Shown piece by piece: positions 1 to 7,585 of a DNA stretch of 64,000 bases. Made by a program: the position numbers and the translations under genes. The stretch spans positions 1-64,000 of the forward strand of contig NZ_JAMWMR010000022.1 of NCBI RefSeq assembly GCF_023887685.1, read 5' to 3'. The stretch is from Streptomyces macrolidinus (GTDB lineage Bacteria; Actinomycetota; Actinomycetes; Streptomycetales; Streptomycetaceae). The notes beneath the pieces were generated by a model. The model saw nothing but the letters and a program-made list of their open reading frames with translations. It was not told the DNA's origin and did not search any database. Each line of letters opens with the position of its first letter. Within the stretch, counting starts at the first letter, position 1.

Positions 1-36
1 AGAGAGGCAGTCGAGGTAGTACTGGGCGAAGAACAC
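1..36 (-). CDS. MBL-fold metallo-hydrolase, N-terminal 12 codons only (partial)
   Basis: A GTG start at 36 (minus strand) opens a frame reading MFFAQYYLDCLS and running off the window edge. An AAGGAG ribosome site lies at 48-43 with 6 bases of spacing. Family knowledge: this opening matches MBL-fold hydrolases encoded beside rhodanese genes in actinobacteria, which are related to persulfide dioxygenases. It is divergent from the rhodanese genes, and an operator palindrome overlaps its probable promoter, which supports a role in sulfane-sulfur handling. Only 12 residues are visible, so the call rests on the opening motif and the context. Confidence 0.55.
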   Translation of the reverse strand, partial: MFFAQYYLDCLS

Positions 37-81
37 AAGGGTCTCCTTTGCAGCCGTAGGGGGTGCGGCATCACTGCGAAC

Positions 82-99
82 AATACCCCCGGGGGTATT
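82..99. promoter_or_regulatory. CsoR/CstR-like operator 1 (perfect 18-bp palindrome)
   Basis: AATACCCCCGGGGGTATT is a perfect palindrome. It contains the A/T-flanked C-run/G-run architecture of CsoR-family operators (copper-sensing CsoR, persulfide-sensing CstR). It overlaps a TATTGT -10 element (84-79, minus strand) suited to the MBL-hydrolase gene. Rhodanese and MBL neighbours favour a persulfide sensor; this is inference, because no csoR gene lies in the window. Confidence 0.65.
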
Positions 100-174
100 A
101 CTCCCGAGGCCCCCGTGACCTGTCGCACACCACCTGGACCAGCCCCGGAGTCACGGCCAAGGCCTGGCCAATGA

Positions 175-190
175 ATACGGGTGGGGGTAT
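175..190. promoter_or_regulatory. CsoR/CstR-like operator 2 (imperfect)
   Basis: ATACGGGTGGGGGTAT keeps the ATAC...GTAT ends, the 16-bp length and the right G-run of operator 1. A TATGAT -10-like element (190-195, plus strand) begins at its last base, so a bound repressor would block the rhodanese promoter. Confidence 0.45.
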
Positions 191-207
191 ATGATGTGCA
201 GCGAAGC

Positions 208-223
208 ATACCCCCCTAGGTAT
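208..223. promoter_or_regulatory. CsoR/CstR-like operator 3
   Basis: ATACCCCCCTAGGTAT has the same 16-bp length as operator 1 with three differences. Its centre lies 33 bp from that of operator 2, about three helical turns, and 20 bp before the first possible rhodanese start. Confidence 0.5.
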
Positions 224-242
224 CCGCCAGAAGGACGAGCAC

Positions 243-674
243 ATGGACGAGGAGCACATGTACTCCGCGGAGACCCGAACCCACCACCGAGACCCCTCAA
301 GGACCGCCATGCCGCTCTTCGCGCACACCTCCGGCCCCACGCAGATCACCGTGACCGAAGCCCATGACCGTGCCGAGGCGGGCGAGGCGGTGCTGCTCGA
401 CGTCCGGGAGACCGACGAGTACGCCGCAGGTCACGCGCCCGGCTCCGTCTGGCAGCCGCTCATCGCCGTCGCCGCCGGGGCCGACCTCCCCGCCGCGGCC
501 CAGGGGCGCCCGGTGCTGGCGATCTGCCGCTCGGGCAACCGCTCCCAGAAGGCCGCCGAACTCCTCGCCGCCCGCGGCGTGGACGTCTCCAACGTCTCCG
601 GCGGGATGCGCGCCTGGGCCGAGGCCGGACTGCCCGTCCAGGACAACGCCGGTCAGGACGGGCAGGTCATCTGA
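243..674 (+). CDS. Rhodanese-domain sulfurtransferase
   Basis: Single-domain rhodanese predicted to move sulfane sulfur through a cysteine persulfide. The active-site loop CRSGNRS is visible, followed by the usual GGMRAW segment. Two starts are possible. ATG 243 has AAGGA at 231-235 and gives 143 residues. ATG 309 (MPLFAHTS) has AAGGA at 299-303 and gives 121 residues, closer to the usual length, so the first 22 residues may be leader. It lies just downstream of the operators, and a second rhodanese follows 109 bp later, probably in the same transcript. It likely acts in the cytosol. Confidence 0.85.
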   Translation: MDEEHMYSAETRTHHRDPSRTAMPLFAHTSGPTQITVTEAHDRAEAGEAVLLDVRETDEYAAGHAPGSVWQPLIAVAAGADLPAAAQGRPVLAICRSGNRSQKAAELLAARGVDVSNVSGGMRAWAEAGLPVQDNAGQDGQVI

Positions 675-783
675 CCGCCCGCGTCGGCGCCCCGCGCTGA
701 CACCCGCAACCAAGGCCCGTACCCCCGCGGCAGCCGTTCCGCTCCGCACCCCGGAACCGTTCACCGAAAGGAACACCCCCACC

Positions 784-1350
784 ATGGCAGCCTCACTCAC
801 CGCCGAGCAGCTCGAACCCCGTCTGGGACAGTTCACCGTCATCGACGTGCGCTCACCCGGCGAGTACGCCGGCGGACACATACCCGGCGCCCTCAACATC
901 CCGCTCGACAAGCTGCAGCGCGCCCTGCCCGACCTGCGCGCCGCCGCCGAGCGCGGCGAACTCGCCGTGGTCTGCGCCTCCGGCGCCCGCTCCCAGACCG
1001 CCTGCTCCCAGTTGGCGGCGGCCGGAATCCCCGCGTTCACCGTCGTCGGCGGCACCGCCGCGTGGGCCCAGGGCGGCCGACCGCTGGACCGGCCCGCCGG
1101 TGCCCGTGCCGTATGGGCCATGGACCGCCAGGTCCGGCTCGCCGCGGGCTCCCTGGTGATCGCGGGCATGCTGGTCGACCTCGCACTGCCCGGTGCCCGC
1201 TGGGTCTCCGCAGCCATCGGCGCCGGTCTGGTCTTCTCCGCGCTCAGCAACACCTGCGCCATGGGCACCATGCTGGCCAAGCTCCCCTACAACCGCCCCC
1301 GCGGCGGCACGGCCGACCTCGACGACATCCTGGGCAACCTGCGGAAGTGA
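784..1350 (+). CDS. Rhodanese fused to a DUF2892-type membrane domain (YgaP-like)
   Basis: 188 residues. Residues 1-100 form a rhodanese domain with the loop CASGARS; residues about 115-170 form two hydrophobic segments of the DUF2892 type, as in the membrane rhodanese YgaP. The sulfurtransferase is thus tethered to the cytoplasmic membrane. ATG 784 follows AAAGGAA. It is the last gene of the sulfur unit, closed by a hairpin at 1352-1377. The membrane domain may bind or pass sulfur species; that role is inference from the family. Confidence 0.85.
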   Translation: MAASLTAEQLEPRLGQFTVIDVRSPGEYAGGHIPGALNIPLDKLQRALPDLRAAAERGELAVVCASGARSQTACSQLAAAGIPAFTVVGGTAAWAQGGRPLDRPAGARAVWAMDRQVRLAAGSLVIAGMLVDLALPGARWVSAAIGAGLVFSALSNTCAMGTMLAKLPYNRPRGGTADLDDILGNLRK

Positions 1351-1351
1351 C

Positions 1352-1377
1352 AGGAGGCCGACCGGGCCCGGCCTCCT
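1352..1377 (+). terminator. Hairpin terminator after the rhodanese pair
   Basis: AGGAGGCC (1352-1359) pairs perfectly with GGCCTCCT (1370-1377) across a 10-base loop, directly after the stop codon. Confidence 0.6.
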
Positions 1378-1543
1378 GAGGGACGATGACGGTTCACCTG
1401 TTCGCCCCCCCTGGCCGACAGGGTCCACCTGAAGGATGAGAGCGGGCTCCGCCGCGCAACGGAGGCGAAGAGCCTCGATAGTTGATGCCTGCCTTCAGGG
1501 CGACGCCCAAGACTGGGGTCCTTTCCGTGGAAGGGGCATCCAG

Positions 1544-2476
1544 GTGGAACGGTGGGATCGGATCGGGCGGTGGGCGGGATACGGGGCGGCGCTTGCCCTG
1601 TCCCCGTATGCAGTGATCAAGGCGTCGTGGGTCATCGGCTCCCTGCTGGGCCTGACACCGATCGGCGAGGGCTTCGACCTGGCCGGCTGGGTCCTCCTCA
1701 ATACGGTGACCATCGGCATGGCGGTACTCGGGATCGCCTTGGCGCTCGCCCTGGTCCGACCCTGGGGCATGCGGATACCCGGCCGGCTGGTGGCCTTCTG
1801 TGCCTGGACGGGGGCCGGATTCCTCGTGTCGATCCTGCCGTACGCCGTGCTCAGCACGGTGCTCGACGCCGGGCAGAGCACGGCAGCCGACCACGGGGGC
1901 GACGACCCGTCCATGCCTGGCTGGGAAGCCGCTCTGATCCAATTCGGTTTCATCGGCATGGGGTTGGGTCTGGCCCTCGCGCTGCCCGCCTACCTGATCC
2001 GGCGCTGGCCGGAGGCCTTCGCCCCCCAGGCCGGGGACAAGGCCCGCACCTCTGCGCCATGGCCGACGTTCGTCGCGGGCGTCGTCGGTCTCGTCTGGCT
2101 GTACTGGACGATCGGCGGCACCCTCGGCATCGCGAACCCGGCTGAGCGGGACACGAATTGGTACCTGATGACCGGTGTGGGCGCGCTCTGGGCGCTGGCC
2201 GGGGCCGTCGCCACCTGGGCGCTCGTCCGCAAGCGTTCGGCCCGCGTGTTCCACCGGCTCCTGCTGGTGCTCGGCTGGCTCGGGTCGGGCTCGCTCTTCG
2301 CCTGGGGCGCCTGGAAGTTGCCGCTCACCGTGTTCGTGGCGCTGGCGCGCCCGAGCGACGTCACCTTGCCCGAAAGCCTGGTCGCCGCACCCGTGTTGCA
2401 CCTCGCCGCCGTCGTAGCGGGGGTCGGCATGGCGAGGTCACTGATCCAACGGCAGCGTGCGCATCCAGCACGTTGA
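1544..2476 (+). CDS. Multi-pass membrane protein of unknown function
   Basis: 310 residues with about eight hydrophobic segments spaced over the length and no recognised motif. The GTG start at 1544 is chosen because GGAAGGGG precedes it by about 8 bases. An ATG 108 bases upstream in frame would add an arginine-rich stretch that does not look like coding sequence. It stands alone between the rhodanese unit and the flavin hydroxylase, and no function can be assigned. Confidence 0.75.
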   Translation: MERWDRIGRWAGYGAALALSPYAVIKASWVIGSLLGLTPIGEGFDLAGWVLLNTVTIGMAVLGIALALALVRPWGMRIPGRLVAFCAWTGAGFLVSILPYAVLSTVLDAGQSTAADHGGDDPSMPGWEAALIQFGFIGMGLGLALALPAYLIRRWPEAFAPQAGDKARTSAPWPTFVAGVVGLVWLYWTIGGTLGIANPAERDTNWYLMTGVGALWALAGAVATWALVRKRSARVFHRLLLVLGWLGSGSLFAWGAWKLPLTVFVALARPSDVTLPESLVAAPVLHLAAVVAGVGMARSLIQRQRAHPAR

Positions 2477-2575
2477 CGGCAGGCCCGTCGCCGCGAGGCG
2501 GTCACCCTGGCAACTGCCTTGCCGATGGCGTAACTTGGAGCGCCGACCTGGGCTGGACAGGCAGGGGGAGCCGAT

Positions 2576-3763
2576 ATGACGCAGCCGGTGCGGGAGTCGA
2601 CCCGGGTCGTGGTCGTGGGGGCGGGACCGGCCGGGCTGACCGTGGCCAACTTCCTTCACCGCGCCGGGATTTCCTGCGTCGTACTGGAACGGCAGGACCG
2701 TACCTACACGGAGCGGCGGCAGCGCGCCGGCATCGTCGAGACCCGCGCCGTACGCATGTACCAGGAGTGGGGACTGGACACCCGCGTCCTCGGCGGCGCA
2801 CCGTCCGACGACGTCCTGGAGATCCGGGTGGACGGACAGCAGCGCCTGCTGCGGTTCGGCACCGACGACGACGGCCCGCAGTCACTGCTGTGCCCCCAGC
2901 AGGTCCTCGTCGCCAACTTGATCGCGACGTTCCGCGACGACGGCGGCGATCTGCGCTTCGAAGCGTCCGAGGTGGCCCTGGACGGGCTCACGGGTCCTCG
3001 TCCGACGGTCCGCTACCGCGCTCCGGACGGCACCGCGCACGAGATCACCTGCGACTTCGTCGCCGGGTGCGACGGCGACCACGGGGTCAGCCGGGCCTCC
3101 GTACCCGAGGGCGAGTTGACGGCCTACCCGTACGACCACGGCATCTCCTGGCTGACCGTGCTCGCCGAGGCACCGCCCCCGCCCCACCCCTTGATGGCCA
3201 TCAGCCGCCACGGCTTCGCGGGACACTTCGCGCGCGGCCCCTTCGCCAGCCGCTTCTATCTGCAGTGCCCGCCCACGGACCGGGTGGAGGACTGGCCGGA
3301 CGCACGGGTGTGGGGGCACCTGCGGACCCGGCTGGGCGAAGACGGACTGGTGGCAGGCGCGATCACCGAGAAGGTCGTCTTCCCGCTGCGGAGCGTCGTC
3401 CATGAACCGATGAGCTACGGCAGGTTGTACCTGGCCGGTGACGCGGCCCATGTGGTGTCCCCAGTGGGCGGCAAGGGGATGAACCTCGCCCTGTACGACG
3501 CCGAGATGTTCGCCCGCGCCGTACGCGACTTCCTCGCCGACGGGGACGAGTCCGGACTGAAGTCCTACTCCGCCGCCTGCCTGCGCCGCACCTGGAACTA
3601 CCAGGAGTTCTCGCGCTGGATGACCGAGATGCTCCACGACGCGGGCGACGTCTCGCGGGCGGGCCCCTTCCACCGCAAACTGGCGCTGGCCCGGCTGGAC
3701 CGGCTCTGCACTTCCCGCACCGCCGCCCTCGACTTCGCCGAACTCATGGCCGGGCTCGCCTGA
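2576..3763 (+). CDS. PobA-like FAD-dependent aromatic hydroxylase
   Basis: 395 residues, the length of 4-hydroxybenzoate 3-monooxygenase, a class A flavoprotein that uses NAD(P)H and oxygen to hydroxylate an aromatic ring. Visible are the N-terminal GAGPAGL dinucleotide fold, the middle CDFVAGCDGDHGVSR segment and the FAD ribityl-binding GDAAHVVSPVGGKG. GGGGGAG precedes ATG 2576. No protocatechuate ring-cleavage genes are nearby, so the substrate may not be 4-hydroxybenzoate. A diverged paralogue lies at 55592-56791. It converges on the SRPBCC gene, with a hairpin between them. Confidence 0.8.
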   Translation: MTQPVRESTRVVVVGAGPAGLTVANFLHRAGISCVVLERQDRTYTERRQRAGIVETRAVRMYQEWGLDTRVLGGAPSDDVLEIRVDGQQRLLRFGTDDDGPQSLLCPQQVLVANLIATFRDDGGDLRFEASEVALDGLTGPRPTVRYRAPDGTAHEITCDFVAGCDGDHGVSRASVPEGELTAYPYDHGISWLTVLAEAPPPPHPLMAISRHGFAGHFARGPFASRFYLQCPPTDRVEDWPDARVWGHLRTRLGEDGLVAGAITEKVVFPLRSVVHEPMSYGRLYLAGDAAHVVSPVGGKGMNLALYDAEMFARAVRDFLADGDESGLKSYSAACLRRTWNYQEFSRWMTEMLHDAGDVSRAGPFHRKLALARLDRLCTSRTAALDFAELMAGLA

Positions 3764-3799
3764 CGCCAAGTGGCTGCCGTACAGCGTCGTCGGCGCACC

Positions 3800-3828
3800 G
3801 GCCCGCCGCCGGATCCCGACGGCGGGCC
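3800..3828. terminator. Hairpin between convergent genes
   Basis: GGCCCGCCG (3800-3808) pairs with CGGCGGGCC (3820-3828). It sits between the hydroxylase (plus) and the SRPBCC gene (minus) and could end both transcripts. Confidence 0.5.
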
Positions 3829-3841
3829 CGGCCCTTCCGGG

Positions 3842-4351
3842 CTACGCCTCTGCCTCGGCCTTCACTCCGGCCAGCGTCGCCTCGATACCCGTACGCAGCA
3901 GCGCCAGCCGACCGTCGACGATCTGCTCCTCCTTCTCCGGGTTCTTCTCGACGAAGTCCTGAAGCGGGCTGCGACCGGACCCGAACCGCATGCCGTGCTC
4001 CACCCGCGTGCCCGCACCGTCCGCGAGCGGCTCCAGCGTGTACGTCCAGATGGCCAGCACCTCGCTGCTCTCCGGGCCGTCATAGATCACCTCCCACTGG
4101 AAGGTGTGCGGCGGCGTCACCTCCACGACGCGGCTGACGGTGCGCCACTCCCCGATGTGGTCGTTGCGGTTGCGGCCGGCGAAACGCGCGCCGACGACCG
4201 GCCCGTCGGCTCCGTCCAGCCACTCCACCTCCTGCAGTTCCGGGCTGTGCCGAGCCGAGGTGGAGATGTCCGACACCAACTCCCACACCCGCTTCGGCTC
4301 GGCGGCGATCTCGATCGCACATTCCACGTGAGGACCATCGGCAAGACGCAT
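3842..4351 (-). CDS. SRPBCC (START-like) family protein
   Basis: 169 residues with the helix-grip pattern of SRPBCC proteins: an opening VECAIEIAAEPKRVWELVSD, a middle tryptophan/glutamate-rich strand set and a long C-terminal helix. Such folds bind small hydrophobic ligands and include polyketide cyclases and stress proteins. ATG 4351 is preferred over the upstream TTG because GGAGG precedes it by 7 bases. It shares an unusually AT-rich intergenic region with the divergent lectin gene. The ligand is unknown. Confidence 0.75.
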   Translation of the reverse strand: MRLADGPHVECAIEIAAEPKRVWELVSDISTSARHSPELQEVEWLDGADGPVVGARFAGRNRNDHIGEWRTVSRVVEVTPPHTFQWEVIYDGPESSEVLAIWTYTLEPLADGAGTRVEHGMRFGSGRSPLQDFVEKNPEKEEQIVDGRLALLRTGIEATLAGVKAEAEA

Positions 4352-4633
4352 CGCTTCAACCTCCAAGACAGAACGGTAGTTCGGGGTCAGTGTAGTTGAT
4401 GTTGTATTACAGGTATACAGAAATCAGCGTCAGGGAGACCAGGGGGATCGGGCGAATCTCAGGAATCGCGAGAATCGAAAGAGTGAAGAATGGAGAATCA
4501 CAGGAACGATAATCACGAATATAGCTGTCTCCGACTTTCCCTTGCACAGAGAGGCTTCCAACCCTGATGCTGATAACGCGAAGTGAAACCAATTCGGTTC
4601 TCACTTCTTTCGTCTCAACGTCAGGAGTGAAGC
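4352..4633. promoter_or_regulatory. AT-rich divergent promoter region
   Basis: This stretch is roughly half GC, far below its surroundings. It contains GTATTACAGGTATAC near 4402 and four GAATC direct repeats between about 4452 and 4500. It separates the divergent SRPBCC and lectin genes and probably holds both promoters. No gene is visible in it. Confidence 0.5.
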
Positions 4634-5119
4634 GTGCTCAACGGATTCAAGAGCCGAGTCGGTGTCTTGGCCGCCATCGGCATCGTGGCGTCGGGTGGCT
4701 GGCTCGCGACGGCGGCTCCCGCCTCCGCGGCCGTCACCAGGGCGACTCCCGCCACCGTCGCTGCCCCCGCGGTCGCGCTCACCAGTGACACCATCATTCG
4801 CCCCCGGGCCCAGATCTGTAAGAACCAGGCCTGGACGTCCGGTAATGGGCGGGCCATTCTCCGCATGCAGTCCGACGGCAACCTCGTGCTCTACAAGAAC
4901 GGCCGCCCGGTCTGGCAGGCCCCGAACGCCTGGAACCACGGCAACTGCGCCGTCTTCCAGGAAGACGGCAACTTCGTGGTGTACAACGCCTCGGGCCAGG
5001 CCGTCTGGGCTTCCGGAACGTGGCACAAGGGGGCCTATCTCGCCGTGCAGGACGACGGCAACCTCGTGATCTACAACAGCGCCAGGCGGCCGGTCTGGGC
5101 CAGCAACACCGGCGACTGA
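4634..5119 (+). CDS. Secreted B-type (bulb) mannose-binding lectin domain protein
   Basis: 161 residues. A Sec signal peptide (KSR, then a hydrophobic core ending in APASAA) is followed by one bulb-lectin domain. Three copies of the QxDxNxVxY sugar site are present: QSDGNLVLY, QEDGNFVVY and QDDGNLVIY. The GTG start follows AGGAG. The protein is predicted to be exported and to bind mannose-type glycans. Tandem-domain relatives include LlpA bacteriocins, but a single domain argues against calling it one. A strong terminator follows. Confidence 0.88.
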   Translation: MLNGFKSRVGVLAAIGIVASGGWLATAAPASAAVTRATPATVAAPAVALTSDTIIRPRAQICKNQAWTSGNGRAILRMQSDGNLVLYKNGRPVWQAPNAWNHGNCAVFQEDGNFVVYNASGQAVWASGTWHKGAYLAVQDDGNLVIYNSARRPVWASNTGD

Positions 5120-5133
5120 CGCTCCCGCTTGTC

Positions 5134-5171
5134 GCATGAGGGCCCGCCTGCTCCCAGGCGGGCCCTCATGC
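5134..5171 (+). terminator. Strong intrinsic terminator after the lectin gene
   Basis: A perfect 17-bp stem (5134-5150 with 5155-5171) closes a CTCC loop. It has no U-tract, as is usual in Streptomyces. Confidence 0.8.
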
Positions 5172-5386
5172 CACATGTCCCCACTCCCCCACCGGGCTCA
5201 ACTCCGGCCACGACGATCGCGCTCGAACACGATCGGGTCGTAGCGTGACGGTGTCCGGCCTGTGATCACGTCACCAAGCCGTCCCTGACACCGATTCACC
5301 ACCCCCGGCACGCACCTCCCCGGCATCGCTGCACCCCGGCTCACCTGGTCTATGGTGGTCCGGGGCGAGTGACGGGGGGCACGGCG

Positions 5387-5770
5387 ATGCAGGGCAAGCG
5401 CCGCGGTGCCATGGGCGCCGCCCTCGCACTGCTGACCCTGCTGGCCGCACTGCTCTGCGCGACCTCCGCCTCCCCGGCCCTGTCACAGGCGGCACACTCC
5501 TCGGCCGCGGCCGACCTTCGCGCACCGAGCCACCCGACGCTGGGCAGCGTCGGTCAGGACGCGCCCCGCACCGCGACCACCGCTCCCTGTCTGAAGAAGA
5601 CACAGCCGGAGCGACAGCAGTCGCACTTCGCCGTGCCCCTCGTTCGTGCCCTGCCGACAGCACCCGACGCCCTGGCGTCGGCGCGGGCGGCCCTGCCCGC
5701 GCGGGTGCGGCACCGCGGTCCGGCCCCCTCCCCACCCGACCTCGCGGAACTCTCCGTACGACGGCTGTAG
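5387..5770 (+). CDS. Small exported protein upstream of the DsbA/CcdA pair
   Basis: 127 residues. It has a basic start, a hydrophobic signal or anchor segment (about residues 9-30), then a proline/alanine/arginine-rich region with one cysteine and a C-terminal LAELSVRRL. ATG 5387 follows a GGGGGG stretch; a GTG at 5369 is a weaker option. No known domain is recognised. Its position 150 bp before the thioredoxin gene suggests a shared envelope thiol or metal role, which is inference. Confidence 0.6.
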   Translation: MQGKRRGAMGAALALLTLLAALLCATSASPALSQAAHSSAAADLRAPSHPTLGSVGQDAPRTATTAPCLKKTQPERQQSHFAVPLVRALPTAPDALASARAALPARVRHRGPAPSPPDLAELSVRRL

Positions 5771-5920
5771 GCCCGCGCGCGCACGGTCGCCCCGCCTCCC
5801 GTACCGCTTCGCGCTGCCCAACGCCCGCGTACGCGCGCGGAGTTACGGGGCATTCCTGCGCACCGCTCGCCCCACTTCCCCTCTTCTCCTTGCTCTCGCA
5901 CACCTGACTTCGGAGGTACC

Positions 5921-6667
5921 GTGCCGTCCTCTCTTCGTGCCCGCCGTCGCCGTCTCACCCTGATCGCCGTGAGCGGCGCCGTGGTGGCCGGTCTGGCCGC
6001 GATCGCCGCCCTCGGCGGTGGTTCGGGGGGTTCCGAATCCCCCGACCGGCCCGCAGCCGCCGCCTCGTCACCCGTCGGCGAAGCCACCCTCGACGAGCAG
6101 CAGAAGTCGCTGCTCGCCCTGGCCCGCCGGGACGCCAAGGACCCGCTTGCCATGGGCCGCGCCGACGCGCCCGTCGTCCTGATCGCCTACGCGGACTTCC
6201 AGTGCGCCTTCTGCGGGAAGTTCGCGCGGGAGACCGAGCGGCAACTCGTCAGCACGTACGTGGACAAGGGGGACCTGCGGATCGAGTGGCGCAACTTCCC
6301 CGTGTTCGGGGCCGAATCGGAGCGGGCCGCCCGCGCCTCCTGGGCCGCCGGGCAGCAGGGCCGGTTCTGGCAGTTCCACGATGTCGCCTACGCCAAGGAA
6401 CACGCCCACAACAAGGGCGAGTTCTCCACCGCGCGGCTGCGCGAGATGGCCCGTGCGGCGGGTGTCCGCGATCTCGACCGCTTCGCCACCGACATGGAGT
6501 CCGACGCCGCCCAGGCGTCGGTGGGCCAGGACCAGGGAGAGGGCTACACGCTGGGCGTGTCCAGCACCCCCGCCTTCGTCGTCAACACCACGCCCATCCT
6601 GGGCGCCCAGCCGCTGAGCACCTTCACCGACGCCATCGACAAGGCCGCGAAGGAAGCCCGGCGATGA
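5921..6667 (+). CDS. DsbA-family thioredoxin-fold protein, membrane-anchored
   Basis: 248 residues. An N-terminal membrane anchor (about 11-34) is followed by a DsbA-type thioredoxin fold with the redox motif CAFC at residues 95-98 and a cis-proline segment SSTPAFVV near the C terminus. It probably makes, breaks or isomerises disulfides outside the membrane. The GTG start follows GGAGG. Its stop overlaps the ccdA-like start (ATGA), so CcdA probably keeps it reduced. Confidence 0.85.
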   Translation: MPSSLRARRRRLTLIAVSGAVVAGLAAIAALGGGSGGSESPDRPAAAASSPVGEATLDEQQKSLLALARRDAKDPLAMGRADAPVVLIAYADFQCAFCGKFARETERQLVSTYVDKGDLRIEWRNFPVFGAESERAARASWAAGQQGRFWQFHDVAYAKEHAHNKGEFSTARLREMARAAGVRDLDRFATDMESDAAQASVGQDQGEGYTLGVSSTPAFVVNTTPILGAQPLSTFTDAIDKAAKEARR

Positions 6668-7524
6668 GCGGCGTCACCGTGGCGACGGCCTTCCTCGGCG
6701 GGCTGCTGGCGCTGCTCAGCCCGTGCAGTGCGCTGTTGTTGCCCGCGTTCTTCGCCTACTCCTTCACCACTCGCACCCGTCTGTCGCTGCGCACCGCGGT
6801 CTTCTACGCGGGCCTGATCACCACACTGGTGCCGCTCGGCGTGGCCGGTTCCTTCGCCAGCCGCCTGTTCTACGGGCACCGGGATCTGCTGGTGGCCGTG
6901 GGCGGCTGGACGATGATCGGGCTGGGGCTGGCCCAGATCCTGGGCGTGGGCTTCGGATCGCGCCGTCTTCAGCAGGCGGCGGGCAGCCGTGGGGCCGGGT
7001 CCGCGCTGTCGGTGTTCGCCCTGGGCACCGTCTACGGCCTCGCGGGCTTCTGCGCCGGACCCATTCTCGGCGGCATCCTCACGGTCGCGGCGCTGGACGG
7101 CAGCCCCGTGCACGGAGGTCTGCTGCTGGCCGTCTACGCGCTCGGCCTGGCGGTGCCCATGTTCGTCCTGGCGCTGCTGTGGGACCGCTACGACCTCGGC
7201 CGCCGCCGCTGGTTGCGAGGGCGCGCGATGCGGCTGGGCCCGCTGACGGTGCACAGCACCTCGCTCGTGGGCGGGCTGGTCTTCGTCCTGCTGGGGGTGG
7301 TGTTCCTGCTCTTCGACGGCACGTCCGCCCTGCCGTCCCTGCTGGACATCGACACCCAGGCGGCCTGGGAGGACGGCGCCGTGCGCCTCGGCAAGGCCGT
7401 CTCCGACCGAGCCCTGCTCCTGGTGGTGGCCCTGGCGGGAGCGGCCATGGCGGTGACGGCCGCCGTCCGCCTGCGTCGCCTCCCGGCGGAGGAACCCCAG
7501 GAGGAGTCGGACTCGGCGGTCTGA
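6664..7524 (+). CDS. ccdA: CcdA/DsbD-like thiol-reductant membrane protein
   Basis: 286 residues with six or more membrane segments. The paired cysteines of the family sit at C21 (SPCSALLLPA) and C130 (GFCAGPILGG). Such proteins carry electrons from cytosolic thioredoxin to extracytoplasmic thioredoxin-fold partners for cytochrome c assembly or disulfide repair. It overlaps the DsbA-like gene by 4 bp, which points to coupled translation and a partnership. A hairpin ends the unit. Confidence 0.82.
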   Translation: MSGVTVATAFLGGLLALLSPCSALLLPAFFAYSFTTRTRLSLRTAVFYAGLITTLVPLGVAGSFASRLFYGHRDLLVAVGGWTMIGLGLAQILGVGFGSRRLQQAAGSRGAGSALSVFALGTVYGLAGFCAGPILGGILTVAALDGSPVHGGLLLAVYALGLAVPMFVLALLWDRYDLGRRRWLRGRAMRLGPLTVHSTSLVGGLVFVLLGVVFLLFDGTSALPSLLDIDTQAAWEDGAVRLGKAVSDRALLLVVALAGAAMAVTAAVRLRRLPAEEPQEESDSAV

Positions 7525-7533
7525 CACAGCCGT

Positions 7534-7563
7534 CGTCACCGGGTCGGAGCCGACCCGGTGACG
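7534..7563. terminator. Bidirectional hairpin terminator
   Basis: CGTCACCGGGTCG (7534-7546) pairs perfectly with CGACCCGGTGACG (7551-7563). It lies between the convergent ccdA-like and permease genes. Confidence 0.75.
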
Positions 7564-7585
7564 CCCCTTCCGTACGAAGTGCGGC

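Noticed and set aside
297..1280. Long minus-strand open frame opposite the rhodanese genes
   Set aside because: Shadow of GC-rich coding sequence; the plus strand has clear rhodanese motifs and ribosome sites.
4634..5119. Lectin gene as an LlpA-type bacteriocin
   Set aside because: LlpA proteins carry two lectin domains; only one is present here, and no immunity gene was seen.
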